The notes below the pieces were generated by a model. It searched no databases. It saw nothing but the letters and a program-made list of their open reading frames with translations, and was not told where the DNA came from. Of a stretch of 64,000 nucleotides of DNA, positions 44,780 to 53,495 are shown in pieces (position 1 is the stretch's first letter; each line of letters starts with the position of its first letter). The stretch is from Rhizobium sp. ZPR4 (GTDB lineage: Bacteria > Pseudomonadota > Alphaproteobacteria > Rhizobiales > Rhizobiaceae): assembly GCF_040215725.1 (NCBI RefSeq), contig NZ_CP157969.1:1178001-1242000 (forward strand), written 5' to 3'. Made by a program: the position numbers and the translations under genes.

Positions 44780-46678
44780 ATGAGCAATTTTCTCCCGGCA
44801 CCGCAGGACGGCAGATGGCGAGCTCTGATCTGGCTTGCTTTCGGCGATGCCCTTCTGCTCTCTGCCGGTGTGTTGCTGGTTGTCTCGCCTCTTCTGTTGA
44901 TTTTCTTTCTGTCCTCGCCGCTACTGCTGGCGCTGTTCGCCTTGCCGTCGCTGTCATGGTTTTTCTATGGGTTGATGGTCCTGCGCGCTCGCGCCGTGCC
45001 GCCGCCACCGCCGGTTTCGAATGGAATATTGCTGGATCCCGGCAAGGTTCCGGCCCTTGCCGTTGACCTTGAACGGTTGCGCCTCGCCTGCGATGCGCCG
45101 GCCTTCACGGCGGTCTACATCAATGGCGACCTCAACGCATCCATCTACCAGACCGCGTCGCGGTCCGGTCCGTCGAGACATATTCTCGTGCTCGGCCTGC
45201 CACTCCTTGCTCTCTTGACCAAGGATCAGGCCGCAGTGGTTATCGCCCACGAATACGCCCATATCTCCCGCCAGCATGGTCATTTCGCCCGCTGGGCCTA
45301 TCTGGCGCGCCAGCGCTGGGCGGCGTTGAGTGAGCTGCATGAGCGCAACCATCGCCTGATCACCGCGCCGCTCAGGCTGTTTCTATCCTGGTACGTGCCA
45401 CGCATGATGCGAGAAACGCTGGAGTTCTCGCGCCGTTGCGAGATGTTCGCGGATACGCAGGCCATTCAAGTATGTGGCGCCGATCTCGCACTGGAAGCCG
45501 AATTCGCACTGGCTCTGAGGCACAAAGCCCTCTCCGACCGGTTCTGGCCGGGCATATTCGCGCGAGCCGGCGGGCAGGAGCTTGCGCAGGTGCAGCCGTT
45601 TACGCAGCTTCTGGCGGAACCGGCGGAGAGCCATCCGCGCGATGGCGCACAGGCGACGGTCTGGCTGCACGAAGCTCTATGTCGGAGCCCGGATCCCCGC
45701 AGCACGCATCCCGCATTTTTCGAGCGGGTCACATCGACGGGGGTCGATCCGGAAGCTCCCCTTCCCGATCGCCTGCCCTGGCGCCTTGAGAAAGCAGCGG
45801 CGGCCACGGATTGGCTGGGAAAGGAAGCGTCCGGCATAGCTGCGCAACTCGACACCAACTGGCGCGAGAATGCTGCGCAAGCCTGGCGGGATGCAGAGCG
45901 CTGGCATACGCATCAATGCAATGAATTCGCAAGCTTGCTGCACCGTCGCAAGCAGCAGGCCTTTGATGAACGGGACTGGTTATTTCTGGCGCAACTGGCG
46001 GAAAAATTTGATCCAGAAAGCCCCTTGCGTCAGGAGGCAATTGCGCAGGGATTGCAGCATTCGCCCGATGATCCCATGCTTCTTCAACTTAGAGCCAACG
46101 ATTTGGAGCGGAATGGCGACGTTGGCGAAGCGATTGCTCTGTGGTGCCGCATCGGTGAGAACTCGCCCGCCTCAGCCTATGCCGCTCATCGCCGTCTTTG
46201 CGAACTTTGCTTGCAAGCGGGTGACAAGGCGACGGCAGAGCGCCATCGGCATGTCGCCGACGAATTGTGGACCGGCCAGGACAATGGGCGGTCCGCACCC
46301 AAAGATCATTTTCCGCATGGGATGGAGGCGTCTGAAGTCGCGTTGCTGCACGGTGTACTGCAGCCGCTCTTTACCCATGCGCGTTCCGTTTGGCTTTGCC
46401 GTGACACGCCGGCGAATGCGCCGGACACGCCCCGCTGGATCCTCTATATCAAGGCCTATGATGGCTGGTTCATGCGCATGGTCGGCAGATTGACCGGCGA
46501 AGAGGACGTCAACGCATCGGCTTGCAAAAGACTGCTGGAACGTCTGTTGCCACGGTTGCATATCTATCCGGACGTCATATTTATCGGGCCGTCGGAGAAT
46601 ATCCCGGCCTATTGTTCGTCCGATAGTCTGATCGCCCATGCCGGCAAAACCGTTCCGCCCCCTGCACACCGACCTTGA
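44780..46678 (+). CDS. M48-family membrane metallopeptidase
   Basis: A 632-aa protein. Two hydrophobic segments are at residues 18-65, then a proline run. The zinc motif is VVIAHEYAHISRQHGHFARW (HExxH) near residue 155, with a third ligand expected in RRCEMFADTQA near 215. This gives an HtpX/Ste24-like zinc protease. The C-terminal 300 residues are helical and TPR-like with no clear family. The gene is translationally close to the DUF4034 gene; the pair suggests a membrane protein quality-control module. The ATG at 44780 follows the previous stop directly. Confidence 0.8.
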   Translation: MSNFLPAPQDGRWRALIWLAFGDALLLSAGVLLVVSPLLLIFFLSSPLLLALFALPSLSWFFYGLMVLRARAVPPPPPVSNGILLDPGKVPALAVDLERLRLACDAPAFTAVYINGDLNASIYQTASRSGPSRHILVLGLPLLALLTKDQAAVVIAHEYAHISRQHGHFARWAYLARQRWAALSELHERNHRLITAPLRLFLSWYVPRMMRETLEFSRRCEMFADTQAIQVCGADLALEAEFALALRHKALSDRFWPGIFARAGGQELAQVQPFTQLLAEPAESHPRDGAQATVWLHEALCRSPDPRSTHPAFFERVTSTGVDPEAPLPDRLPWRLEKAAAATDWLGKEASGIAAQLDTNWRENAAQAWRDAERWHTHQCNEFASLLHRRKQQAFDERDWLFLAQLAEKFDPESPLRQEAIAQGLQHSPDDPMLLQLRANDLERNGDVGEAIALWCRIGENSPASAYAAHRRLCELCLQAGDKATAERHRHVADELWTGQDNGRSAPKDHFPHGMEASEVALLHGVLQPLFTHARSVWLCRDTPANAPDTPRWILYIKAYDGWFMRMVGRLTGEEDVNASACKRLLERLLPRLHIYPDVIFIGPSENIPAYCSSDSLIAHAGKTVPPPAHRP

Positions 46679-46861
46679 AAAATCACAGCGAGACTGTCTC
46701 AGAGCGCTAGGGAAAGACTCGTCAACCGTCATCTCTTGAAGATCTTGTTTGAAACGATGTCGAAATGGCTCATCACTCACGTTGACGCTGGACAGCCAAA
46801 GCCCAATTGATAACCCATGCACATTGGTAAAAATCGGATGGCGCGATTGCGAAACAAGCAA

Positions 46862-47233
46862 ATGAATAGCCGAACTATTATCCTGGCTGCTGTCGCCTTG
46901 CTCTATTCGTCTGCTGCGGCATATTGCGAACAGATTGCCGATCTGAAGATCGTTGCCTTTCGTTCCGAAGAGCCAGATCGGTGTCGCGTATCCGATGTCA
47001 CCTTATCCCCTGCAAAGGCTCAGGAATTCTTCAAGCGCGCAAAACGGATCAATGCCCAAATCCTTCACGACGATTATGATCTCGCGCCCTGTTACGTTGA
47101 AGGCACCTTAAAGTGGGACGGGAAAATCTGTGATTGGAGCATCCGGGCGGGTGCTACGGGCCGTGTTCAATGCAAAAGGCAGGAGATGTACTTTGCCTGC
47201 GAGACTTGCGGCGATCTCTTCAACCAAAAGTAG
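46862..47233 (+). CDS. Small secreted protein of unknown function
   Basis: A 123-aa protein with a signal peptide (MNSRTIILAAVALLYSSAAA) and five further cysteines, including a CETC pair near the C terminus, so a disulfide-bonded periplasmic protein is likely. I do not recognise the family. Longer in-frame starts exist at 46817 and 46838, but only the ATG at 46862 places the signal peptide at the front. Codon use is AT-richer than in the operons to the left. Confidence 0.6.
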   Translation: MNSRTIILAAVALLYSSAAAYCEQIADLKIVAFRSEEPDRCRVSDVTLSPAKAQEFFKRAKRINAQILHDDYDLAPCYVEGTLKWDGKICDWSIRAGATGRVQCKRQEMYFACETCGDLFNQK

Positions 47234-47383
47234 CGGCAGTTGTTCCATGCAAAAGGGGGCATTTGGATGCCGGCTTCGGTCAACTACTAAAGTTGGCCGG
47301 TGCAAGCATCCTGGGAAAGCTGCAGCTTTGATATCGCTTGCCAATCCTGGATACCGAAGGTTCGGCTCCGTTCAATAGAAAAC

Positions 47384-47674
47384 CTAACTCTCCACCTCGC
47401 ATCGGCTGTAGAGTGATCTCAGTTTGGCCCGTTGGGTACCCGACATGGTCTGGGAAAAGTCGCTCAATGCCCAAAACAACGCGATCCTTTCCAGCTGCGT
47501 CGGATTGACCATTCCGCATCGAAACAGGTCGATCAGCGCGACAGCAAAGCCCTCTCGGCTATATTGAGTATCATCGAACCAGCTCTGTCTCGTAGCTAAG
47601 TCGAATACTCGCTTTATGACTTCGAGCTCGCTTTGCGACAAAGCGCCTTGTGCGAGGCGTTTAAACCTTTCCAT
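47384..47674 (-). CDS. Hypothetical protein
   Basis: A 96-aa soluble helical protein (MERFKRLAQGALSQSELEVI at the start, then a VALIDLFRCGMVNP stretch). I chose the ATG at 47674, with GGAG six bases upstream; the frame stays open to 47830 but without coding character. No family recognised. It belongs to a cluster of short orphan genes between the M48 gene and the YcaO operon. Confidence 0.5.
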   Translation of the reverse strand: MERFKRLAQGALSQSELEVIKRVFDLATRQSWFDDTQYSREGFAVALIDLFRCGMVNPTQLERIALFWALSDFSQTMSGTQRAKLRSLYSRCEVES

Positions 47675-47916
47675 GATCGTCTCCACCGTGAGACTGCTGG
47701 CAACCCCACGAAAGCCCCGCATGAGCAGAGGCTGCCTATGCTGGGCGAGTTCTCCTCGATTCTTTCTGCCGTTGCCTGCGCCTATAGAGTTTGCGGGCAA
47801 GCCAGTACACTCGGCAGTATGAAGCAGCATGGGGTTGCGATGCCGATCGGCACGATAAACGATTGTCTTGCAGGCGTGATCCGGGTCATTTCACGATGAC
47901 TGCTCACAGTCAGAGA

Positions 47917-48072
47917 TCAGAACCAGTTCAGCGAGCGGCAGATAGTGTAGGCAATCGCAAGCCATGCAACGATGATTGCTCCAAATATTACAAGCTCAAA
48001 CCTCATATTCCCTTGAGGTTCTTTGAAATCCGCGACTATGCCTGCCGTATCGGTGGAGCTTACTTTACTCAC
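47917..48072 (-). CDS. Small single-pass membrane protein, hypothetical
   Basis: From the GTG at 48072 a 51-aa protein can be read with a hydrophobic C-terminal helix (FELVIFGAIIVAWLAIAYTI). A longer frame to 48219 would overlap the next gene. There is a G-rich stretch before the GTG. It is weakly supported. Confidence 0.35.
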   Translation of the reverse strand: MSKVSSTDTAGIVADFKEPQGNMRFELVIFGAIIVAWLAIAYTICRSLNWF

Positions 48073-48190
48073 GGACCACCCCACTCTGTTTAGTACTCTT
48101 CTAAGCAAGCTGGATCTCTTGAAGTTTCTATGTGTCGGCGCGACATCGGGTGAATGTATCAATCGATGATAAGAGAAGGACCGGAACTCG

Positions 48191-48469
48191 CTAGCAGTGA
48201 CCATGTGCGTCGCTGACAAGCCCGTTCAGATGCTCGCCGGACAGCATCGGGAACTCGGCTTCTAGAAGCGAAAGAAGAGCAGCTTGTGCTGCTTTTATAA
48301 GGAATACGGCCTGCGATGCATCGAGCTCACTTGCGATTCCTCCGGCATATTGCATCATTTTTGCAAGCGCCAAGATCTCTCCCTGACGTTCCTGTCCTTC
48401 AAAATCGGTCACCTTTAAAGCCCCAACAAAAGATTTCATTGGAGGAGATTGGCATATTTCGCTTGACAT
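48191..48469 (-). CDS. Hypothetical protein
   Basis: A 92-aa predicted helical protein (LALAKMMQYAGGIASELDAS and QAVFLIKAAQAALLSLLEAE). It may start at 48469 or at 48439; neither has a good ribosome-binding site. The amphipathic composition looks coding, but no family is recognised. It lies just downstream of the TfuA gene on the same strand and could be the last gene of that operon, though a 49-base gap separates them. Confidence 0.4.
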   Translation of the reverse strand: MSSEICQSPPMKSFVGALKVTDFEGQERQGEILALAKMMQYAGGIASELDASQAVFLIKAAQAALLSLLEAEFPMLSGEHLNGLVSDAHGHC

Positions 48470-48518
48470 GATGCGTTACAAAAGCGTTGCACACGCAGGG
48501 ACTGTATTTTGGAATCAA

Positions 48519-49223
48519 TTACGTGCGGTAAAATTGTGGGAACAGTTTGCGCCACAGCGGAGTTGCATTGAAAGACCAGTCCGTCATATGTGCCTGCAAC
48601 GGTGCCTCGGCAACTGCACGTATAAGCTCCATGGCATCCTTACGCTTCTGGTCGGTCCATGCTTTTGCGACGAGAGCCCTCACCTGGCCCATGTCCAAAT
48701 CAGCGGTTTCGGCAACACGTCTCCAGGTTCGGTCCTTGAAAAATACACGCCGTGCCGCCTGGGAGAGCCGCAGAGCGTCTTCCCTATTGATAAGAGCTTG
48801 GTCAATCGCAGTCTCGAGTGTCGCATCGACATTGACCAGTGGCACCGACATAGCGGGATAGCCCAATTCCGCCGGGCCATGAAGGAGAGCGACATCCGCA
48901 TCCTCCTCCCGGAGCCCGGAGGCATAGTCACCGAATATCCTGCCAACACCGACCATGCCGAAAGCCTGACACTCTACCGCGCGGAGTGCTCCCATGCTGG
49001 CTGCCCCAAATACGGGAACGCCTCGGGATAGGGCAAAGAGCAACTCCTTGTGCCAGACCGGCGCGACGAACTCGAACTGGCCGTCGATAAGGCCGATGGC
49101 AACCGCGCCATCCTCAAGCGCTCTAACGACGTCGCCTTGGCACGCCGGCGGTCGTATGACCATCGTGCCGTCGACTTGCGCTGCGGCATCGGGCAGGCTC
49201 GGACCGACGAAGATCACTTTCAC
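48519..49223 (-). CDS. TfuA-like protein
   Basis: A 234-aa protein with the TfuA core: VKVIFVGPSLP at the N terminus, then VIRPPACQGDVVRALEDGAV and VPVFGAASMGALRAVECQAF. TfuA proteins partner YcaO enzymes; in methanogens the pair thioamidates a glycine of methyl-CoM reductase, and TfuA is thought to deliver sulfide. The name comes from trifolitoxin production in Rhizobium. The GTG start at 49223 overlaps the YcaO stop as GTGA; the frame upstream of it runs inside the YcaO gene. It is the last clear gene of the unit. Confidence 0.85.
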   Translation of the reverse strand: MKVIFVGPSLPDAAAQVDGTMVIRPPACQGDVVRALEDGAVAIGLIDGQFEFVAPVWHKELLFALSRGVPVFGAASMGALRAVECQAFGMVGVGRIFGDYASGLREEDADVALLHGPAELGYPAMSVPLVNVDATLETAIDQALINREDALRLSQAARRVFFKDRTWRRVAETADLDMGQVRALVAKAWTDQKRKDAMELIRAVAEAPLQAHMTDWSFNATPLWRKLFPQFYRT

Positions 49224-50392
49224 AGGAAGCCCTTCGACAATGCGCGGCCGCCGAGACGAATTCGGCGATCCCCGTCCGGATGTTCGAGCTGCGGAGCGAA
49301 AACCTTTGCGACCGATGCCGGCAACCATTCGGGTGCCAGCTCGATTGCATAAAGCCGGTTGATGCCGCGTCTTACTAGATTGTCGACAAGGCGATCGAGT
49401 GCATCCTGCGTAGACTTGGCCGACATCATCGGCAGTTCGTTCAGGTTCGTCGCGCATGGAGCCTGGAACGATTGCAGGTGGCTGGGGTCGGCGCGACGTG
49501 AGAACAGCTCTGGGATAAGGTCATCTCTCGCACCGGCGATGAATGTCATCCGAGATTGTACGGCCTCGGAAATTGCCCGGGCGGCGGCTACATTGGGAGA
49601 CAGGGACGCCCCTGCCCCCATGGTCAAATCGACATATCTGAGCGAGCTGTCATCGCCTTTCGGCCGCAGCAGCGCAACGACGGAGGCTACGGCTAGATCG
49701 CTTGTCACATCGAAAAGGGCGAGATCGAAGTCCGCGGAGAAAATCTTCTCCAGCATCTCGCGAATATCCTCATCTTGGATGCTATGCGGATCTATCCGGC
49801 GTTCATGCCGACACGCCGGGTCGCCAATATCCCAGAGGGCGCAAGCATCTCGCTCGATCCGTTCCAGCAACCCATGCAGGACTGCTTCGTGCCAATTGTT
49901 TCCCGACGCCAATCCGTCCGATGATACCCAAAATCGTGAGCTGACATGCGTTCGGTCAAGATGAATTGCCTCGAAAGGTACGAATATCGAGGCGTTCTTC
50001 GCCAGATCGTGGGCTTGAGACCATCTGATCTGCTCCGTGGTCTCAACCGGTTGCGCGCCAATCGCCAGCAGTTCATCCAGGCAATCCATCGCATGGCCGC
50101 TGGAAGCGAGATCATCCTGGCTTGCCATCAACGCCGAACAGTCAGGCCGGGTCGCGACCGATCGCTCGACCGCTTCCATCACCGCGGATGTCTTCGCGGA
50201 AATGTCGTCCAGACCCTTGCCCTGGGCGATAACGATCGCCTTGGAGTTCGGGGCGTAGGCGCACCAAACGGGAATGCCTATTCGATCGAGCTCGGTCTGG
50301 CGACCAACACGGGTTATGCCAAGCCGCGCCATGTGGGGCGAAACCCTGGAAAGGGTTTCGCCAGGAGGGCACGCTCTAAAGTTGTTTGACAC
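49220..50392 (-). CDS. YcaO-domain cyclodehydratase/thioamide-forming enzyme
   Basis: A 390-aa YcaO protein. The ATP/Mg-binding signatures are KTSAVMEAVERSVA, LHGLLERIERDACALWD and AISEAVQSRMTFIAGARDD, matching the Ser/Glu, Glu-Arg and Glu-Gln-Arg positions conserved in the family. YcaO enzymes use ATP to activate backbone amides, giving azolines, amidines or, with TfuA, thioamides. There is no fused ocin-ThiF leader-binding domain and no flavin dehydrogenase gene nearby, so thioamidation is favoured over azole formation. A 72-codon gene ends 14 bases upstream and is the obvious substrate candidate. Confidence 0.88.
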   Translation of the reverse strand: MSNNFRACPPGETLSRVSPHMARLGITRVGRQTELDRIGIPVWCAYAPNSKAIVIAQGKGLDDISAKTSAVMEAVERSVATRPDCSALMASQDDLASSGHAMDCLDELLAIGAQPVETTEQIRWSQAHDLAKNASIFVPFEAIHLDRTHVSSRFWVSSDGLASGNNWHEAVLHGLLERIERDACALWDIGDPACRHERRIDPHSIQDEDIREMLEKIFSADFDLALFDVTSDLAVASVVALLRPKGDDSSLRYVDLTMGAGASLSPNVAAARAISEAVQSRMTFIAGARDDLIPELFSRRADPSHLQSFQAPCATNLNELPMMSAKSTQDALDRLVDNLVRRGINRLYAIELAPEWLPASVAKVFAPQLEHPDGDRRIRLGGRALSKGFL

Positions 50393-50406
50393 CGGTGAAC
50401 GAGTAC

Positions 50407-50625
50407 CTAGCCCTCATAGAGGCCCGACGCTGCAGAGCCTGCCGATCCTAACGCCACAGCGAAATCGACACCTTTTTCCACTTTGACCCCTTTCGCTCGC
50501 CAGGATTCAGCCTTCGCTAGATCGCCCGAGAGCGGCTGCGTGTATCGAACGACAGTCCCCTTTTCGAGGTCAGCTAACCAAAGACCCTTTTCGCCCTTGA
50601 TCCCAATCAAAACTGCACCTGCCAT
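50407..50625 (-). CDS. Small 72-residue protein, candidate substrate of YcaO-TfuA
   Basis: A short gene with a strong ribosome-binding site (GAGGAAG, six bases before the ATG), 12 bases after the regulator stop and 14 before YcaO. The protein begins MAGAVLIGIKGEKGLWLADL and ends in a Gly/Ala/Ser-rich tail (SAGSAASGLYEG). It has no cysteine, no signal peptide and few Ser/Thr outside the tail. A cysteine-free sequence argues against thiazole formation but is compatible with thioamides. The N-terminal part looks like folded beta-strands, so it may be a small protein modified on its tail, or an accessory factor. No known family. Confidence 0.65.
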   Translation of the reverse strand: MAGAVLIGIKGEKGLWLADLEKGTVVRYTQPLSGDLAKAESWRAKGVKVEKGVDFAVALGSAGSAASGLYEG

Positions 50626-50637
50626 AATTTCTTCCTC

Positions 50638-52443
50638 TCAAAAACCGGCCTTCAGTAGGCCTTCCCTGTAATGCTCCGTCTGCCACTTTTCCTTATTTGG
50701 AATCATCGAGAGCCATACTTCAAGATCGAAATTCGGGTTGTCGCGCAAGGCACGCAGACGATAGGTCTTGGCCTTGGCAAGATCCCCCAGCATCGCCCAG
50801 CTTGCAGCGGCAAGCCTGCTTGCCGGCCCTGGATCTCTCATCCTGTCCAGGTAGGCCAATGCTTCGGTATATTCCCCAAGAAAATAGCTGGCTCCTGCTG
50901 CCGTCCAATAGTAGTAGTCCGGAGCGAGCGGATTGAGATCAAGAGCCGTTGCAACTTTCACCAGCGCCGCTTTCGGATTGGCGCCATGGGTGAGACTGTC
51001 GGCATGGCTGCAAATGACGTCCGCATAGTGCGGGCTCAGGTCCTCGGCATTCGACAGGGCCTCGAGGCTGCCGTCGATATTTCCACGATAGAGCCGGGCA
51101 ACGCCGATTTCCTTGAAGCCTCCGGCGAACTGATTGTCATCGCTGATCGCCTCGGCCGCCATTTTTTCCGCCTGCTGCAGCAGGTCACCGTCGCCGCGGG
51201 CCGTCAAAACCCATTCCATCGTCAAGGTTCTGGCAATGCCGGCAAGTGCCGCCGCAAAACCCCGCTCGTGCTCGAGAGCTTCCTTGAAATGTTTGCGCGC
51301 GCGGCGGACGTTCTGAAGGCTCAAGCGGGAAAGGCATTGCACACCCTCAAGATAGGCGAAATAAGCTTCGGGCTTGCAGCTGAAGTCAGAAACTATGTGG
51401 TGGAAGGCACCCACGCGCTCGATGATGGAGTTCTGGATCGCGGTGGCGATCACGTTGCGGTGCTCCGTTATGGCCGCGTTGTCCAGCTGCACACGCGTTG
51501 CCCAGACAATTTCGTCGCGCGGCATGAAAATCAGCTGCGCAAAAAGACTGTCGCCCGTCCTCTTCGTATCGAGCGCGTAGACGACATTATGTTGCTTGAG
51601 AAGTCCTGCCTTGTCGTTTGAGGAGCGAATCTGTTCGGCCGTATAGGGCGCAACTACGGATACGCTTCGATCGACACAAAGACTGATCGTCAGGTCTTCG
51701 ATGACTGCATTGGCGACCGATCCGGCACGCTCCGAATCCTCCAGGGTCTCGGGAGGAAGCAGAGCGATACGTGGCACTCTGTTGTCGGCGATCGAAATCA
51801 TATCCAGCGCCGATGGGCCTGAATTCGGATCTCTCGTTTCGCCAATCAACTGACTGTAAGACGTGATTTTCTCGCCGAGCGCGACCCTGACTTCGTCATC
51901 GGTCTGGTCCCAGTCCAGCAGAAGCATGGCCGCACGCTTCAATTCGCCGCGATTTTGGGTCGAGGAAGCTTGGCTCATCGCCTTGAAGAATTCTGCTCGC
52001 AGCTCTCGTGCAAACCGCGCGCGAACATCGCGTACCCAGACAGCCACAGCTCCGGAGCCGTTGCCATAAGCCGGTAGAAACTTCTTGGCGACGGCATCGG
52101 CGAGCGCGCTCAGCTTGGCGATGTCGGCCGTATTTTCAATGGTATCCAGATCGCACTGCAATGCGTCGAAGTTCAAGGTGATGTTCGTCGTGATGCCGCT
52201 GATCAACGGTTTGGGGGATTGGGACGTCGCAGTCGCCAAACGCAGCAGGGTCGATCTCAAATTGGCACCGGCGGCCTGAATATTGCTGGGCCAAAGAAAA
52301 GCCGCCAGATCTTTCCGTGGCATCGACTGTCGGCAATCGTAGAGATAGGCCAGCATGAGCAGCGCCTGTCTCGGCACGTTCACGCGATCGCCCTTCTCAT
52401 CATAAAGGGCGCAACTGCCGAGTGTCGTTAAGTGAAATGTCAT
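50638..52443 (-). CDS. BTAD/TPR transcriptional regulator (SARP-like)
   Basis: A 601-aa protein. The N-terminal OmpR-like winged helix (LTTLGSCALYDEKGDRVNV and RKDLAAFLWPSNIQAAGANL) is followed by a BTAD-like helical domain (about 95-190). A TolB-N-like region then has PRIALLPPETLEDSERAGSV. C-terminal TPR repeats run from about residue 370 to 590 (AYFAYLEGVQCLSRLSLQNV and TAAGASYFLGEYTEALAYLD). Such regulators activate nearby biosynthetic or transport genes. It lies directly upstream of the small protein, YcaO and TfuA genes and is probably cotranscribed with them. Confidence 0.75.
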   Translation of the reverse strand: MTFHLTTLGSCALYDEKGDRVNVPRQALLMLAYLYDCRQSMPRKDLAAFLWPSNIQAAGANLRSTLLRLATATSQSPKPLISGITTNITLNFDALQCDLDTIENTADIAKLSALADAVAKKFLPAYGNGSGAVAVWVRDVRARFARELRAEFFKAMSQASSTQNRGELKRAAMLLLDWDQTDDEVRVALGEKITSYSQLIGETRDPNSGPSALDMISIADNRVPRIALLPPETLEDSERAGSVANAVIEDLTISLCVDRSVSVVAPYTAEQIRSSNDKAGLLKQHNVVYALDTKRTGDSLFAQLIFMPRDEIVWATRVQLDNAAITEHRNVIATAIQNSIIERVGAFHHIVSDFSCKPEAYFAYLEGVQCLSRLSLQNVRRARKHFKEALEHERGFAAALAGIARTLTMEWVLTARGDGDLLQQAEKMAAEAISDDNQFAGGFKEIGVARLYRGNIDGSLEALSNAEDLSPHYADVICSHADSLTHGANPKAALVKVATALDLNPLAPDYYYWTAAGASYFLGEYTEALAYLDRMRDPGPASRLAAASWAMLGDLAKAKTYRLRALRDNPNFDLEVWLSMIPNKEKWQTEHYREGLLKAGF

Positions 52444-52452
52444 CTTGCCGGG

Positions 52453-52836
52453 TCAGCGTTCGTTGTCGGGTTCGGATGATTGCACAAAAGCGAGGATCTT
52501 CGCCCGCAACCGCTTGTCCTCGATCCCGGATAAGGCTGTTCGCAGAACGGCCTTGTGATGCTTCGCAAGTCGAAAATCAGCTAGCGCCTCCTTGGAGGGA
52601 AAGGCGTCGTCCGATGCGCTTTCGAAGAAAAACATGACCGGTACATCAAGGATTTCTGAAATGCGCAGAAGGCGGCCAGCGCTGATTTTTTCGACGCCGC
52701 ATTCGTATTTATCGAGCTGTTGAGGGCTTATGCGAAGCTTCTCGGCCAATACATTCTGCGCAATTGACAATTCCTCCCGGCGCAATCGGATGCGTAATCC
52801 AACCTCAACATCGATCGCATCGGTTTTTTTGTCCAT
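52453..52836 (-). CDS. XRE-family (Cro/CI) helix-turn-helix regulator
   Basis: A 127-aa protein with a helix-turn-helix near residues 15-70 (RLRREELSIAQNVLAEKLRI, SPQQLDKYECGVEKISAGRL) and the typical FFFES tail of rhizobial XRE regulators. I chose the ATG at 52836; a GTG at 52893 would add 19 residues. It ends 9 bases before the BTAD regulator and is the first gene of the five-gene unit. The 227 bases between it and the cupin gene probably contain the promoter. Confidence 0.8.
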   Translation of the reverse strand: MDKKTDAIDVEVGLRIRLRREELSIAQNVLAEKLRISPQQLDKYECGVEKISAGRLLRISEILDVPVMFFFESASDDAFPSKEALADFRLAKHHKAVLRTALSGIEDKRLRAKILAFVQSSEPDNER

Positions 52837-53063
52837 AAGGGAACCGCCAGAAAAGAAACTGCTTTCATGTTCGCAGGTTTCCCTCGAATTCACAATCTTC
52901 CAGCAGGGTACTCAAAATCAATTTTACACAGTGGCAGGAAGTTTCCGATCACCGTATCAAGAACATAGCAAACCGTCCTTCGCGGCTGCGGCCCCTCTCT
53001 TATCCATGAATTGCGAAAGGCGGCCTTCCCCAGCCGGCATGTTTGGGCAAACTTCGATAGGCA

Positions 53064-53480
53064 TCACTTCGCGCCCCTCGGATCGTTGTGTTCGGCATCG
53101 ATTGCCCGCTCTTCACCCGTTGCCATCATCGTGCGGGTCGCATCGATCGACGCATACACCCAGAAGATGCGCATCGGCTGGCTATCGGACGCGTTGATGA
53201 ACCGATGAGGGACGTTCGCGGGAATCCAGGTGGTGTCGTTTGTACCCAAACGATGCTCGACCCCGTCGATTTCAGCGATTGCTTCGCCATCCAAGACCAT
53301 GACGCTTTCCTCGCAATTATGCTTGTGAAGACCGATCGAAGCGCCCGGGTCGAAGGCCGTTATGCCGTTGATCATACTCGTCGACCCGCATTTGCGGGTA
53401 ACGAGCGGCGTCGTTCTGGCTCCGCCGCCGCGGTCGTTTGTCTTCAGCTCCTTGGGACGAAGAATTACCGCCTTCATCAC
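53064..53480 (-). CDS. Cupin-domain protein
   Basis: A 138-aa single cupin. The first motif is GASIGLHKHNCEESVMVLDGEA, with HxH and Glu metal ligands (residues about 47-68), and the second ends WIPANVPHRFINAS. Such proteins may be sugar-acid isomerases, dioxygenases or binding proteins. It is downstream of the aldehyde dehydrogenase by 15 bases and probably cotranscribed. Its role in the acid-sugar pathway is inferred from position only. Confidence 0.75.
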   Translation of the reverse strand: MMKAVILRPKELKTNDRGGGARTTPLVTRKCGSTSMINGITAFDPGASIGLHKHNCEESVMVLDGEAIAEIDGVEHRLGTNDTTWIPANVPHRFINASDSQPMRIFWVYASIDATRTMMATGEERAIDAEHNDPRGAK

Positions 53481-53495
53481 TTTATCTCCTCTCGC

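Noticed and set aside
48468..49031. Plus-strand frame of 187 codons overlapping the TfuA gene
   Set aside because: Antisense to TfuA, which has clear family motifs and translational coupling with YcaO.
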